From Roseibacillus sp. (GTDB lineage: Bacteria > Verrucomicrobiota > Verrucomicrobiia > Verrucomicrobiales > Akkermansiaceae), in contig JAQWTV010000161.1 in assembly GCA_029242545.1 (NCBI GenBank), forward strand, positions 1 through 63,281: a stretch of 63,281 nucleotides of DNA, in the 5' to 3' direction. This document shows positions 8,534 through 17,463 of this stretch, piece after piece (position 1 is the stretch's first letter; each line of letters starts with the position of its first letter). The notes under the pieces were generated by a model, which was not told where the DNA came from, did not search any database, and was given only the letters and a program-made list of their open reading frames with translations. The position numbers were made by a program, and so were the translations under genes.

Positions 8534-9964
8534 ATGACTCTCGAGAAACTTACTTCCCTTCAGGACTCTTCCCCTGATTCTAATTCGTCCGGACGGAGAC
8601 CTCTGCCCGCTCTTCTACTACCTATCGGCCTGCTCATCGCCTTTATTATAATTTTCGGATTGATGTTCGGCTCACGTCTTCTTCCGGCGACCGAAGTGAC
8701 CACCGCCCCCGTTGTTGCCCTACGCCTCAATTCCGGAGAAGACGAACTTCAGCCTTCCAGTTCTCCAGAGAAGATGGAGGTCAATAGAGATCTACTACTT
8801 TTCCAAGCCTCGGGATGGGTGGAGCCAGATCCCTACACCATTAATGTTCCAGCTCTCATTAACGGGGTGGTGAAGGATGTCCTCGTCCTTGAGGGACAGC
8901 ACGTCAAGAAGGACGATATCCTCGCGACCCTGATCGATGATGAAGCTCAATTGGATGTCCAACATGCCACCCAGTCGATTGCCACCCTCGACGCCACAAA
9001 AATCGCCCACTGCGCACAAATACCGATTCTTAATGCCGAGATGCAGGCCGCTCAGAAAAAAATTGAATCCGCAAAGGCTCTGCACGCGGAGCTCCTCGAC
9101 GTGGCAACTCGGCTTGCCTCTGTGCCGGCTGGATCAGTCTCCGACAGGGAGGTCCGTCAAGCACAACTCAAGGTAGAGGCCCAGAGCGCGGTCATCGACG
9201 AAGCAACTGCCGACCTCTCCGGTGTGATTGCACAGATAAACAAAGTCAATCTGGAGGAACTCTCCGTAAATGCCAGAATCAGGGTTGCCCAAACCGAGCT
9301 CAGCCGTAAGGAACTTGCGCTCGAGAGAACCGTTATCAGGGCTCCCATCGACGGAATTATTCTTCATCTTCACGCGCAACCGGGTAAGAAGCGGATGCTT
9401 GTAAGCGATGACCCAAAAAGCGCCGTCATTGTAGAGCTTTACGATCCGGAAAAATTACAGGCACGCATCGATGTCCCCCTCTCCGAAGCCGCCTCCCTCC
9501 AGATCGGACAACCGGTCACACTGACTACTGACCTCCTTCCAGATACCCTGTTCACGGGGGAAGTAACTCGTATCGTAGGCGAAGCTGACCTACAGCGTAA
9601 TACCCTTCAGACCAAGGTCCGTTTTAACCAACCCGACCCCCGCCTTCGCCCAGCAATGCTGGTCAGAGCAGCCTTCCACCCGGGCGGCAATACGAAGGAC
9701 GGACCCCTAGACGGCAGTGGAGCTGCCCAGAATCTAGCCCTCTTTGTCCGAGTCGACTCTCTCTTTGACCGGTCGCAGAAATCGGCCCGGGTCTGGTTTG
9801 TGGAAGGTGACCGCCTACGAGTCCGGACTCTCACTCTGGGATCAGATCAACGCGAGGGGCATATTCAGGTTATCGAGGGCCTGAGACCGGGAGATCAGGT
9901 TGTCCTTCCTCCCTTCGATGACCTTGAGGAGAACCAACGGATCAAACTCACTACCAGTCCGTGA
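8534..9964 (+). CDS. HlyD/MacA-type periplasmic adaptor of an ABC exporter
   Basis: About 476 residues from ATG 8534. The frame is open further upstream, with an ATG at 8411 just after the preceding stop, but the usual layout (short cytoplasmic N-terminus, then a single membrane anchor at ~25-46, LLLPIGLLIAFIIIFG) fits 8534. Then come a biotinyl-lipoyl-like half (VVKDVLVLEGQHVKKDD), a long alpha-hairpin (~110-280), the second lipoyl half (RAPIDGIILHLHAQPGK) and beta-barrel domains. It should link an inner-membrane ABC transporter to a TolC-type channel; both are encoded in the same operon. It overlaps the ABC ATPase gene by 4 bases. Confidence 0.85.
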   Translation: MTLEKLTSLQDSSPDSNSSGRRPLPALLLPIGLLIAFIIIFGLMFGSRLLPATEVTTAPVVALRLNSGEDELQPSSSPEKMEVNRDLLLFQASGWVEPDPYTINVPALINGVVKDVLVLEGQHVKKDDILATLIDDEAQLDVQHATQSIATLDATKIAHCAQIPILNAEMQAAQKKIESAKALHAELLDVATRLASVPAGSVSDREVRQAQLKVEAQSAVIDEATADLSGVIAQINKVNLEELSVNARIRVAQTELSRKELALERTVIRAPIDGIILHLHAQPGKKRMLVSDDPKSAVIVELYDPEKLQARIDVPLSEAASLQIGQPVTLTTDLLPDTLFTGEVTRIVGEADLQRNTLQTKVRFNQPDPRLRPAMLVRAAFHPGGNTKDGPLDGSGAAQNLALFVRVDSLFDRSQKSARVWFVEGDRLRVRTLTLGSDQREGHIQVIEGLRPGDQVVLPPFDDLEENQRIKLTTSP

Positions 9965-10683
9965 GCAACCTGAATCAGATCCAACCTTCTGACCCGATGT
10001 CGACCAGCCTTATCCAGATCCACAGCCTGACCAAGTCCTTCACCAAGGGTCAGAATGTCATCACTCCTCTGGACAACCTGAGCCTTGAAGTCTCAAGGGG
10101 TGAATTCCTTGCCCTTATGGGCCCCTCGGGCTCCGGGAAAACCACCCTTCTCAACCTGATTGCCGGGATTGATGCCGCCAGCAGTGGGAAACTCATTATC
10201 GACTCCCAGGATCTGGGTTCTTTGTCCCGAGCCCAGTTGACTAAGTGGCGCTCCGTGAACGTCGGATACATCTTCCAGCTCTATCATCTCGTTCCCATTC
10301 TCTCCGCTTATGAAAACGTTGAACTCCCCCTTCTCCTGCAATCACTCACCCGGTCCGAGCGCCGGACCCGGGTAGAAACAGCTCTCGAACTCGTAGGGCT
10401 CTCCGACCGGATGCACCATCGTCCCAACGAGCTCTCCGGAGGGCAGGAGCAGCGGGTCGCCATCGCCCGGGCCATCGTCCATGACCCCGGACTGCTCGTA
10501 GCTGACGAACCAACCGGGGATCTCGACAGGGAATCAGCGGAAACGATCCTCGACCTCCTCCGCTCCCTGTCCCGCGACCTTGATAAGACTATCGTAATGG
10601 TCACTCACGACCCGAGGGCTGCCGCGATAGCGGACCGTGCCCTCCACCTCGAAAAAGGCCAGCTCGTCAGCCAGCTTCAATAA
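9961..10683 (+). CDS. MacB/LolD-type ABC transporter ATP-binding protein
   Basis: 240 residues. Walker A GPSGSGKT at 54-61, signature LSGGQ at 158-162, Walker B LLVADE at 178-183, with the D-loop and His switch (TH in VMVTHDP) following. The GTG start at 9961 overlaps the adaptor stop (GTGA), indicating translational coupling; an internal ATG at 9997 is an alternative. Sequence and length match the MacB/LolD class that powers FtsX-type permeases by mechanotransmission rather than transport through the membrane. It should energise the two permeases encoded next. Confidence 0.92.
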   Translation: MSNLNQIQPSDPMSTSLIQIHSLTKSFTKGQNVITPLDNLSLEVSRGEFLALMGPSGSGKTTLLNLIAGIDAASSGKLIIDSQDLGSLSRAQLTKWRSVNVGYIFQLYHLVPILSAYENVELPLLLQSLTRSERRTRVETALELVGLSDRMHHRPNELSGGQEQRVAIARAIVHDPGLLVADEPTGDLDRESAETILDLLRSLSRDLDKTIVMVTHDPRAAAIADRALHLEKGQLVSQLQ

Positions 10684-10708
10684 AATCTCGAACTATTCTC
10701 CGGCCATC

Positions 10709-11842
10709 ATGCTCTCCCTCGCTCTCAAGAACATCTTTCGATACCGGCTTCGTTCCTTCCTTACCATGGCTGGAGTTGCTATCGGCATGTTTCTGTTCAC
10801 CACCGTGGAGACAATGCAGCAATCCCTTGCAAAAGTGACCAGATCTGGAGCAGATGATACCACTCTCGTCGTCTTCCGGGAAAACCGCTTCTGTCCTTCC
10901 ACCTCCCGCCTCCCGGAGCACTACCTAGCTTCCATTGAGCAAGTCGAGGGAGTACGTAAGGCCATTCCCATCCAGATCGCGGTCAACAACTGCGGGGCTA
11001 GCCTCGATGTCATCACCTTCCGTGGTGTGCCCCCCGGTAGCCTGCTCGAGTACAACTCAGACCTAGAGGTGGTCGATGGCTCAGCGGCAGACTGGACTAA
11101 GCGCTCCGACGCGGCCCTGGTAGGACAAACCTTTGCTCAACGCCGGGGACTCCGAACCGGCGACCAGTTTGAAGCAGTAGGTATCAACGTCTACGTCGCA
11201 GGGATTATCAAATCCCAGGAAGTCCAGGATAACAACGTGGCCTATGTTCACCTTCCCTTTCTCCAGCAGGCTTCCAAGATTGGATTGGGGGCCGTCACCC
11301 AGTTCAACGTCAAAGTTGAATCTGCCGAGATTCTCGATCCGGTGGCCCAGAAAATCGATGCCATTTTTAGTTCCGACTCCCACCCGACGGTTACTCGCCC
11401 CGAGAAGGCCTTCTTTGCAGAAACCGCCAAGCAGATGATTGAACTCATTGGGTTTACCCACTGGCTTGGACTCGGAGCAGTGGCTGCGGTGCTCGCCTTG
11501 GTTGCCAATGCGGTCCTGCTGATCGTGCGTGGTCGCCTCAAGGAAACAGCAGTCCTCCAGACCCTTGGTTTTTCCCGCTTCCGCATCGCCCGCCTGATTA
11601 CCTGCGAAGGCCTTCTTCTTGGACTCCTTGGAGGAGCCCTCGGAGTCGGATCAGCTGTCCTTTTCCTCCATTGGCAGTCCTTCACTCTCGGAAATGAGGG
11701 ACTAACCCTTGCTATCACTCCAAGCGCTACTGTCCTGTTTCATGGATTACTGGTTGCCCTGGCCCTCGGTTTCACTGCCTCGCTCTACCCCGCCTGGCGC
11801 GCGTCACGTCAACCTCTCGTGGAATCACTGAATGCAGGCTGA
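10709..11842 (+). CDS. FtsX/MacB-type ABC transporter permease (first)
   Basis: 377 residues from ATG 10709 (MLSLALKNIFRYRLRSFLT); the longer frame from 10637 would overlap the ATPase gene and lacks family support. There is one N-terminal membrane helix (~17-35), a ~200-residue periplasmic MacB_PCD-like domain, and three C-terminal helices (~255-280, 305-330, 345-368), ending in the usual PAWRASRxxxxESL segment. It lies 25 bases after the ATPase gene. With the second permease it would form a heterodimer. Confidence 0.9.
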   Translation: MLSLALKNIFRYRLRSFLTMAGVAIGMFLFTTVETMQQSLAKVTRSGADDTTLVVFRENRFCPSTSRLPEHYLASIEQVEGVRKAIPIQIAVNNCGASLDVITFRGVPPGSLLEYNSDLEVVDGSAADWTKRSDAALVGQTFAQRRGLRTGDQFEAVGINVYVAGIIKSQEVQDNNVAYVHLPFLQQASKIGLGAVTQFNVKVESAEILDPVAQKIDAIFSSDSHPTVTRPEKAFFAETAKQMIELIGFTHWLGLGAVAAVLALVANAVLLIVRGRLKETAVLQTLGFSRFRIARLITCEGLLLGLLGGALGVGSAVLFLHWQSFTLGNEGLTLAITPSATVLFHGLLVALALGFTASLYPAWRASRQPLVESLNAG

Positions 11843-11867
11843 ACCTCTGTAGACCACACCTTGACCC

Positions 11868-13016
11868 ATGCTTCCCATTACCTACGCCATCAGAAACCTT
11901 TTCCGTGATCCTAGCCGTCTTATTCAGACGGTCGGTGGTAGCGCTTTGGTGGTACTCTTGGTAATTGCCGCAACTGCCCTCAATCACGGTATGGAGCGGA
12001 TGCTAGAGACCTCGGGTTCAAATAAGAATGTGATCCTCGTGGGGACAGGCAGCGAAGAGAGTGTAGAGCGCTCCGAGGTTCAACTTGAGGCCGAAGCAGC
12101 GGCCTCCACTGCCGTCGCCGGCCTCGCCAGTCCTCTTGGCAATACCGCTGCCTCGGGTGAGATTGTCTATATGGCGCCCCTTGGGATCGTCGGAGGACCA
12201 GAAAAGCCTTCCTTGCTCAGGGGTGTCACCGAAAAGGCCCTCTTGGTGCATCATCGCGTCCGGATTCTTGAGGGTGCCTTTCCCCGCCCGGGAGAGGTAA
12301 TGATAGGGCGCTTCTTACATCGGCGCTTTGGAGTTCCTGCCGATGATCTTGTTCCCGGAACGCGGCTCTTCTTTGGCCGGGATGAATTCCGTATTTCGGG
12401 TATCTTCGAGGCTGCTGGGACCGTCCTTGAATCGGAGGTATGGTTCGATCGCAACGACCTTGCCGCCCTTACCCAGCGAGATTCCCTCTCTGCAGTCTAT
12501 CTTCGCCTCGATGACGCAGAGTTTGATGACGTCCATGTCTTTACCCTTCAGCGCAATGACCTCGAGCTCTCCGCAATCCGGGAGGATCGGTATTACGATA
12601 AACTCAGCACGTTTTATGCGCCGATCCGGGTGATGGTCTGGATTACCGCCGCCCTCGTGGCTGCCGGCGCTCTCTTCGGAGGGCTTAACACCCTTTATGC
12701 CGCCTTCGCCTCAAGGATTCGCGAAATGGCGAGCCTGCAATGCATCGGCTACACACGGAGAGCTCTTCTTCTCTCTCTGATTCAGGAATCTCTCCTGGCG
12801 ACTCTTGCCGGGTCTCTCCTCGCTTTTACCGTCGCCCTGACCTTCTTCGATGGGATACATATTCCATTCTCCCTTGGCACCTTCACGGTGGAGCTCACTC
12901 CCTCTATTATTATGACCGGACTGATTACCGGGGTCGCGCTTGGAACTCTGGGCACGCTTCCTCCAGCCCTACGCTGCCTCCAACCCGCTTTGCCCCTTGC
13001 CCTGCGCTCTTCCTGA
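11868..13016 (+). CDS. FtsX/MacB-type ABC transporter permease (second)
   Basis: 382 residues with the same architecture as the preceding gene: N-terminal helix (~22-42), periplasmic domain and three C-terminal helices from ~255 onward. The sequence is clearly diverged from the first permease, so the pair looks like an obligate heterodimer rather than a recent duplication. It lies 25 bases after the first permease. The next start (13028) is 11 bases after its stop. Confidence 0.9.
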   Translation: MLPITYAIRNLFRDPSRLIQTVGGSALVVLLVIAATALNHGMERMLETSGSNKNVILVGTGSEESVERSEVQLEAEAAASTAVAGLASPLGNTAASGEIVYMAPLGIVGGPEKPSLLRGVTEKALLVHHRVRILEGAFPRPGEVMIGRFLHRRFGVPADDLVPGTRLFFGRDEFRISGIFEAAGTVLESEVWFDRNDLAALTQRDSLSAVYLRLDDAEFDDVHVFTLQRNDLELSAIREDRYYDKLSTFYAPIRVMVWITAALVAAGALFGGLNTLYAAFASRIREMASLQCIGYTRRALLLSLIQESLLATLAGSLLAFTVALTFFDGIHIPFSLGTFTVELTPSIIMTGLITGVALGTLGTLPPALRCLQPALPLALRSS

Positions 13017-13027
13017 CTTTTCCAACG

Positions 13028-14107
13028 ATGTCATCCTGCTGTTCCAAACCCGCACCCGAACCACCGAGTCAGTCCTCCTGCTGCTCTCCTAGGCGCAAGA
13101 TCGACTGGCTCTTCTGGCCCTGTCTCGTCGCTGTCGGAATCGCGTGTCTCGTTCATCTGGCCTTCCAGGACTCTCTCGCTGGAACAAGAACCGCTGCCTT
13201 TGCTCATGGAGCCTTTGAAATGACGACCAAGATGTGGTGGGGGATTCTTCTGGGAATCCTCGCAGTGGGTGTCATCGGAATGATCCCCCGGCAGTTTATC
13301 ACCGCTATTCTTGGTCCGGGTGGCCGCTTTGGCGGCATCCTTCGCGCCTGCGGAGCCGGCCTTCTTTTAGACCTTTGCAACCACGGAATTTTGCTGGTGG
13401 GCATGAAGCTCTATGAGCGAGGAGCTTCCCTCGGCCAACTCTTCGCCTTTCTCATTGCCAGCCCTTGGAACTCCTTTTCGACCACCTTGATTCTCATTAC
13501 CTTGATCGGCATAAAGTGGACTCTGGCCATCGTCGGCCTTTCTGCCCTCATCGGGATAACCACTGGGCTCATCACAGAGTTCCTGGTTCGATCCGGCTTC
13601 CTCGCTACTAACCCTAACCAGAGAGATCTCCCCTCCGACTTTCAGTTCTGGGCAGCTGTTAAGACTCAGTATGGAGCGGCTACCTTCGACCGCGCCTTTT
13701 TTCTGAAGCATTCCAGACGAGCCCTTGCCGAATCCCGGATGATCCTGCGCTGGATTCTTCTGGGGGTCGTCCTCGTTGCGGCCCTTCGAGCAATCTTCGA
13801 CCCCTCAACCTTCGCTCAGTGGTTTGGCCCGACCATAGCCGGGCTTCTTCTCACCTTCCTTGCTGCCACCTTCATCGAGGTCTGCTCCGAAGGGTCTAGT
13901 CCACTAGCCTCTGACCTCCTCACCCGAGCCGGGGCCCCCGGAAACGGATTCGCCTTTCTCATGGCCGGAGCGGCAACGGACTACACGGAGGTCCTGGCTC
14001 TCAGGGAGACCACCAGGTCCTGGAAGCTGGCTCTTGCCCTTCCTCTGCTGGCCTCTCCCCAGATCCTGATCATAGCCTTGATTCTCAACCAACCGCCTCC
14101 ACTCTAG
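13028..14107 (+). CDS. ArsP-like permease (DUF318/COG0701) with a vicinal-Cys N-terminal tail
   Basis: 359 residues from ATG 13028; the longer frame reaching back to 12740 runs inside the second FtsX gene and is rejected. The tail carries two CC pairs (MSSCCSKP and QSSCCSP) before the first membrane helix (~27-47). Eight or so helices follow, with the family-like segments LCNHGILLVG and EGSSPLASDLLTRA. DUF318/ArsP permeases export trivalent organoarsenicals in Campylobacter, but many homologues have other or unknown substrates. It is embedded in the ABC exporter operon and close to arsR. The Cys pairs could receive a thiophilic metalloid on the cytoplasmic side; this is inference. Confidence 0.8.
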   Translation: MSSCCSKPAPEPPSQSSCCSPRRKIDWLFWPCLVAVGIACLVHLAFQDSLAGTRTAAFAHGAFEMTTKMWWGILLGILAVGVIGMIPRQFITAILGPGGRFGGILRACGAGLLLDLCNHGILLVGMKLYERGASLGQLFAFLIASPWNSFSTTLILITLIGIKWTLAIVGLSALIGITTGLITEFLVRSGFLATNPNQRDLPSDFQFWAAVKTQYGAATFDRAFFLKHSRRALAESRMILRWILLGVVLVAALRAIFDPSTFAQWFGPTIAGLLLTFLAATFIEVCSEGSSPLASDLLTRAGAPGNGFAFLMAGAATDYTEVLALRETTRSWKLALALPLLASPQILIIALILNQPPPL

Positions 14108-14134
14108 TAATCTCTACGCGAACCATAAAAGCAC

Positions 14135-14713
14135 ATGCGCATCCCATCCCCCGCCCTTTTCAGCTCCGCTCTTTTTCTCATCCTCACCTCGTGTGGCGGC
14201 AAGGACGATCAGGCTGAAAATACCACAGTTCCTGATTCCTCCGCTTCCAGTGCCCTTGACTCAATTCTTCTTTCCGAAGCTCCAGAAGGAGCAGTCGATA
14301 TTACGAAAGCTCGCCAGAATCCTATCCCGGGCACAAAAGTAATTCTCTCCGGCAAGGTCATGGGCAATGTCAACCCCATCATCCAATCACGGGCCCTTTT
14401 GACCCTCGGCGACCCTGCCAAGATCACCTCCTGTGACCTGATTCCGGGAGATGATTGCAAAACGCCTTGGGACGTCTGCTGTGCAGACCCGGATATCGTT
14501 AAGGCGAGCATCGCGACTATTCAGGTTCTCGGGGAAAGCGGCAAACCCCTTAAAATCGGATTGAGGGGGATAGCAGGCCTGCGGGAACTTAGCAACCTGA
14601 TCGTGGTTGGCGAGGTAGCCGAGGGGTCTGACCAGAACAACTTCCTCGTTAATGCAACCGGCATCCACGTTACCATGGCCCAGACGGGAGGAGACGGCAT
14701 ACCAAAGCAGTGA
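14135..14713 (+). CDS. putative lipoprotein with four non-lipid Cys, unknown family
   Basis: 192 residues with a lipobox LTSC (acylated Cys near 20) after a hydrophobic signal. The mature domain (~55-180) looks like a small beta-rich, possibly OB-like fold and has four cysteines in TSCDLIPGDDCKTPWDVCC. The family is not recognised. It follows the ArsP-like permease by 27 bases and its stop overlaps the TolC-like start (GTGA), so it belongs to the operon. It could be a periplasmic substrate-binding or handover factor; function unassigned. Confidence 0.7.
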   Translation: MRIPSPALFSSALFLILTSCGGKDDQAENTTVPDSSASSALDSILLSEAPEGAVDITKARQNPIPGTKVILSGKVMGNVNPIIQSRALLTLGDPAKITSCDLIPGDDCKTPWDVCCADPDIVKASIATIQVLGESGKPLKIGLRGIAGLRELSNLIVVGEVAEGSDQNNFLVNATGIHVTMAQTGGDGIPKQ

Positions 14714-16098
14714 ATCGGTTTCCACTCATCCTAACACTCCTCCCGGTGCTACTGGCTTCCTGCACGCTACACCTCCCGAGGCAACAGCCCGGGGAAGCCG
14801 TGCCGAGAAAGGAAAATTGGAGGCATGCCCCATCATGGGCGCGTGCTTCCCTGCGTCAGGAGTGGTGGAAAGGCTTCGGGGATTCTCGCCTTAATTCTCA
14901 CCTTACCACCGCCCTCTCTCGTAATCCCGACCTTGGCATCCTGGGTAGACGCTTGGAACGGGCCCAGACTCAGACCAGTCAGGCCCGGGCCGCCGGCTGG
15001 CCCTCCCTCAGAATCGACAGCGGGCTTCTCATCGGTAGGGAACGGTCTCAAACGACCGGGTTCTCCCCAGCAGATCTTGACCCGTGGACCAACTCTACAT
15101 CCTTTTCCTGGGAATTAGATCTGTTTGGACGAATCCGGGCTGGAACCCAAGCTGCCCGTCAAGCAGAACAGGCGGCCCTCTGGGATCTTCATGGCGGCCG
15201 CCTCCTTATTGCGAGCCAAGTAACCGAAGCCCACTTCCGCATTCTCCGTCTCAATGAAGAGCGGAGTCTTGTCGCTAGTTCTGTCTCTGCAAACCAGGAA
15301 ATCCTGACCTTGCTGCAAGCGAGAAAGAAAGCGGGCCTCCTCTCCAAGACTGCCATCCTGAGACAGGAGGCCGAACACGAAAGACTCGCACGCGCCCTCC
15401 TTGATCTCGACCGTTTGCGAGGCCTCTCTCTCCTGCAGCTCGAGACTCTCTGTGGGGGAAGTTCCCTTTCTTTGCCCACCCTCCATCTGTCCACCATCGC
15501 CTCTCCTCCTCTTCCCACCCGGACAAGCTCCGCGGTCCTCGCACAGCGTCCGGACCTCCTCGCTGCGGAGGCACGAGTGCGGGCCGCCTTTAAGCTCGAA
15601 GAATCCAGACGCCTTCAGCTTCTTCCCTCCCTCTCTCTTGGGGCTAACTCCAGAGCCTCCGGCTCTTCTCTTCTTGCCGGTTTCCGCCAATGGATCGCCA
15701 CGGCTGGACCTCAGCTGGAAATCCCGATCTACGAACCCTCCCGAGCAGCAGAGGTCAAGGTAAGACGAGCCGCCACTAATGAGGCCGCAGCACTCTACCG
15801 CAAGCAGGCGATTACCGCTTTCAGAGAAGTCGAGGCATCCTATCTCAACCTTGGAAACCGCCACCTTCAGCTCAAAGGAGCCCAGCGCGAAATACAATCC
15901 TTGGAAAAGGCGCGCCAAAACACGCTAGCGACTTTTGAGAATGGACTCGTTTCCCAAATTGAACTTCTCGAAAGTGAACGCCGCAGTCTCGAGGGAAAGC
16001 GCCAAGAGCTTGCGATCCGGCATGCCCTTCTAAGAGATCACCTAGCCCTTGTCAGAGCCTTGGGTGGCGGCAGCAATGAAGAGGGCTTTCGAAAATAG
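14710..16098 (+). CDS. TolC/NodT-type outer-membrane efflux lipoprotein
   Basis: 462 residues. The lipobox LASC gives an acylated Cys near residue 17. Two outer-membrane-efflux-protein repeats are rich in long helices (~55-250 and ~270-450), and the linker contains the typical RPDLLAAEARVRAA. The GTG start overlaps the previous stop by 4 bases. It provides the outer-membrane channel matching the HlyD adaptor and FtsX-type ABC transporter of the same operon, completing a tripartite exporter. Confidence 0.92.
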   Translation: MNRFPLILTLLPVLLASCTLHLPRQQPGEAVPRKENWRHAPSWARASLRQEWWKGFGDSRLNSHLTTALSRNPDLGILGRRLERAQTQTSQARAAGWPSLRIDSGLLIGRERSQTTGFSPADLDPWTNSTSFSWELDLFGRIRAGTQAARQAEQAALWDLHGGRLLIASQVTEAHFRILRLNEERSLVASSVSANQEILTLLQARKKAGLLSKTAILRQEAEHERLARALLDLDRLRGLSLLQLETLCGGSSLSLPTLHLSTIASPPLPTRTSSAVLAQRPDLLAAEARVRAAFKLEESRRLQLLPSLSLGANSRASGSSLLAGFRQWIATAGPQLEIPIYEPSRAAEVKVRRAATNEAAALYRKQAITAFREVEASYLNLGNRHLQLKGAQREIQSLEKARQNTLATFENGLVSQIELLESERRSLEGKRQELAIRHALLRDHLALVRALGGGSNEEGFRK

Positions 16099-16185
16099 TC
16101 CTCTCTAAAATCCCTATCGATTCCCTGTATATTTTATGTAACTGTATTACCCAATTCCCCACCCCAAGACATTGCGGAAAGAGCC

Positions 16186-16647
16186 ATGACAACGCTCCAG
16201 AACTCACAAAAGCACTCAATCCCTCGCGGTTTGGCTACCCTCTGTATCGCCCTCCTGTTTCAAACTACCGTGGCGAGGTCGGATGACCACAAGCATCATG
16301 ATCACCACAAGCACCACCATCACGCCTCCATGGTGGGACCAAACGGGGGCAAGGTGATTCATGAGGTTCATCCTCATATAGAAGTCTTCGTCACTAAGGA
16401 TCGAAAATTACAGATCACCTTCCTTAGCGAAGCGGGTAAAGCCATCTCTCCCGGCAAACATACCGTCAAAGCGATATGTGGCAAACGAACGAGCCCCACC
16501 CGCATGCGCTTCGCCCGCAAAGGCCAATCCTTTCTTTCGGGTCAAAGCTTACCCAATGGCAAAAAAATTCCTACTGTGATCCACATTGAACGGGGAGCTG
16601 GAAAGAAGCCTTCGATCATTCGACTCAATCTCGATCTTGAAAAGTGA
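16186..16647 (+). CDS. His-rich exported metal-binding protein
   Basis: 153 residues with an N-terminal signal (~15-32). After it comes a dense His stretch (HKHHDHHKHHHH) and more His in HEVHPHIEVF. The remaining ~100 residues form a basic, beta-rich domain that I do not recognise. A GGAAAG ribosome-binding site precedes the ATG. It lies 87 bases after the TolC-like gene on the same strand, behind an AT-rich stretch that may hold its own promoter. The His tract suggests divalent metal binding (Zn, Ni, Co or Cu) in the periplasm rather than arsenic. Confidence 0.75.
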   Translation: MTTLQNSQKHSIPRGLATLCIALLFQTTVARSDDHKHHDHHKHHHHASMVGPNGGKVIHEVHPHIEVFVTKDRKLQITFLSEAGKAISPGKHTVKAICGKRTSPTRMRFARKGQSFLSGQSLPNGKKIPTVIHIERGAGKKPSIIRLNLDLEK

Positions 16648-16731
16648 CTGGAATGCAAAACCCTGAGGATCTATGCCTCTGTGTCCCCCATATGGGAAAG
16701 AAGGCGGTTTTCAGCAGGAAACAAACAAACC

Positions 16732-17463
16732 TTACCGTCGCCTTTGCCTCTCTGCCTCTTCGCCACTGATCGCTAGGCTGCGCACCCTCTGCGACAGAAA
16801 AATAGCGACTGCGAATCCAGCCGAGCCCATCACCATGGACATGACCATAATCTGGTAACGCACCGCCTCCATTGGGTTGGCCCCTGCAATAACCTGCCCG
16901 GTCATGATGCCCGGAAGGGCAACCAGCCCGACCGCAAGAAAGGTATTGATCTGGGGAATCAGCGCGGCATTCCAGGCAGTATTCCGCGCATGCACTGCAC
17001 TCTTTCCACTCATCCGCTCGGCATCGAACCGCTCGGCACTGAGGGTGACCGCAGTCATCGCATTGGCAAAGACCATCCCGGAAAGGCTGATCGCATATTT
17101 TGGCTCATACCAAGGCTCGACAGCGATCACACCAAAGATCACGAGGAGGTAAATCAGTCCCCCTCCAACCCCAATCGCAAGCAACGCGTCTCGATAGGAA
17201 GCCCATCTCCGCTCCCTGACCGTACGAATTGAAATCCAGGCTGAGATGAGAATCATGAAGCTAACGACCCCGAGGGTCACCCATGGGCTCTGAATCCCAA
17301 AAAGGAAGCTGAGGACATAACCGATGGCAAACAACTGAAGCACCATTCTTCCCGTCGCCACTGAGAGGCTCCCAGCTCCTCCACCCCAACGGAAGGAAAT
17401 CCAACCAACGAGGAGAATGGGGATCAGTGAGAGCCCCAGACGCCACAACGGGATTTCGATCAT
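16732..17463 (-). CDS. FetB/YbbM-type (UPF0014) ABC permease
   Basis: 243 residues from ATG 17463 (MIEIPLWRLGLSLIPI), the usual start of the family; the frame extends to 17562 without a plausible membrane-protein N-terminus. About seven membrane helices are visible, with conserved ERFDAERMSG and PGIMTGQVIAGANPMEAVRYQI segments. FetB works with the ATPase FetA in iron export and oxidative-stress relief in E. coli. No fetA-like ATPase gene adjoins it here, so the partner must be elsewhere. It is divergent from the following methyltransferase-like gene. Confidence 0.88.
   Translation of the reverse strand: MIEIPLWRLGLSLIPILLVGWISFRWGGGAGSLSVATGRMVLQLFAIGYVLSFLFGIQSPWVTLGVVSFMILISAWISIRTVRERRWASYRDALLAIGVGGGLIYLLVIFGVIAVEPWYEPKYAISLSGMVFANAMTAVTLSAERFDAERMSGKSAVHARNTAWNAALIPQINTFLAVGLVALPGIMTGQVIAGANPMEAVRYQIMVMSMVMGSAGFAVAIFLSQRVRSLAISGEEAERQRRR

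Noticed and set aside
12740..13027. N-terminal extension of the ArsP-like permease
   Set aside because: It overlaps the second FtsX gene in another frame and reads as non-family sequence; the ATG at 13028 fits the gene border.
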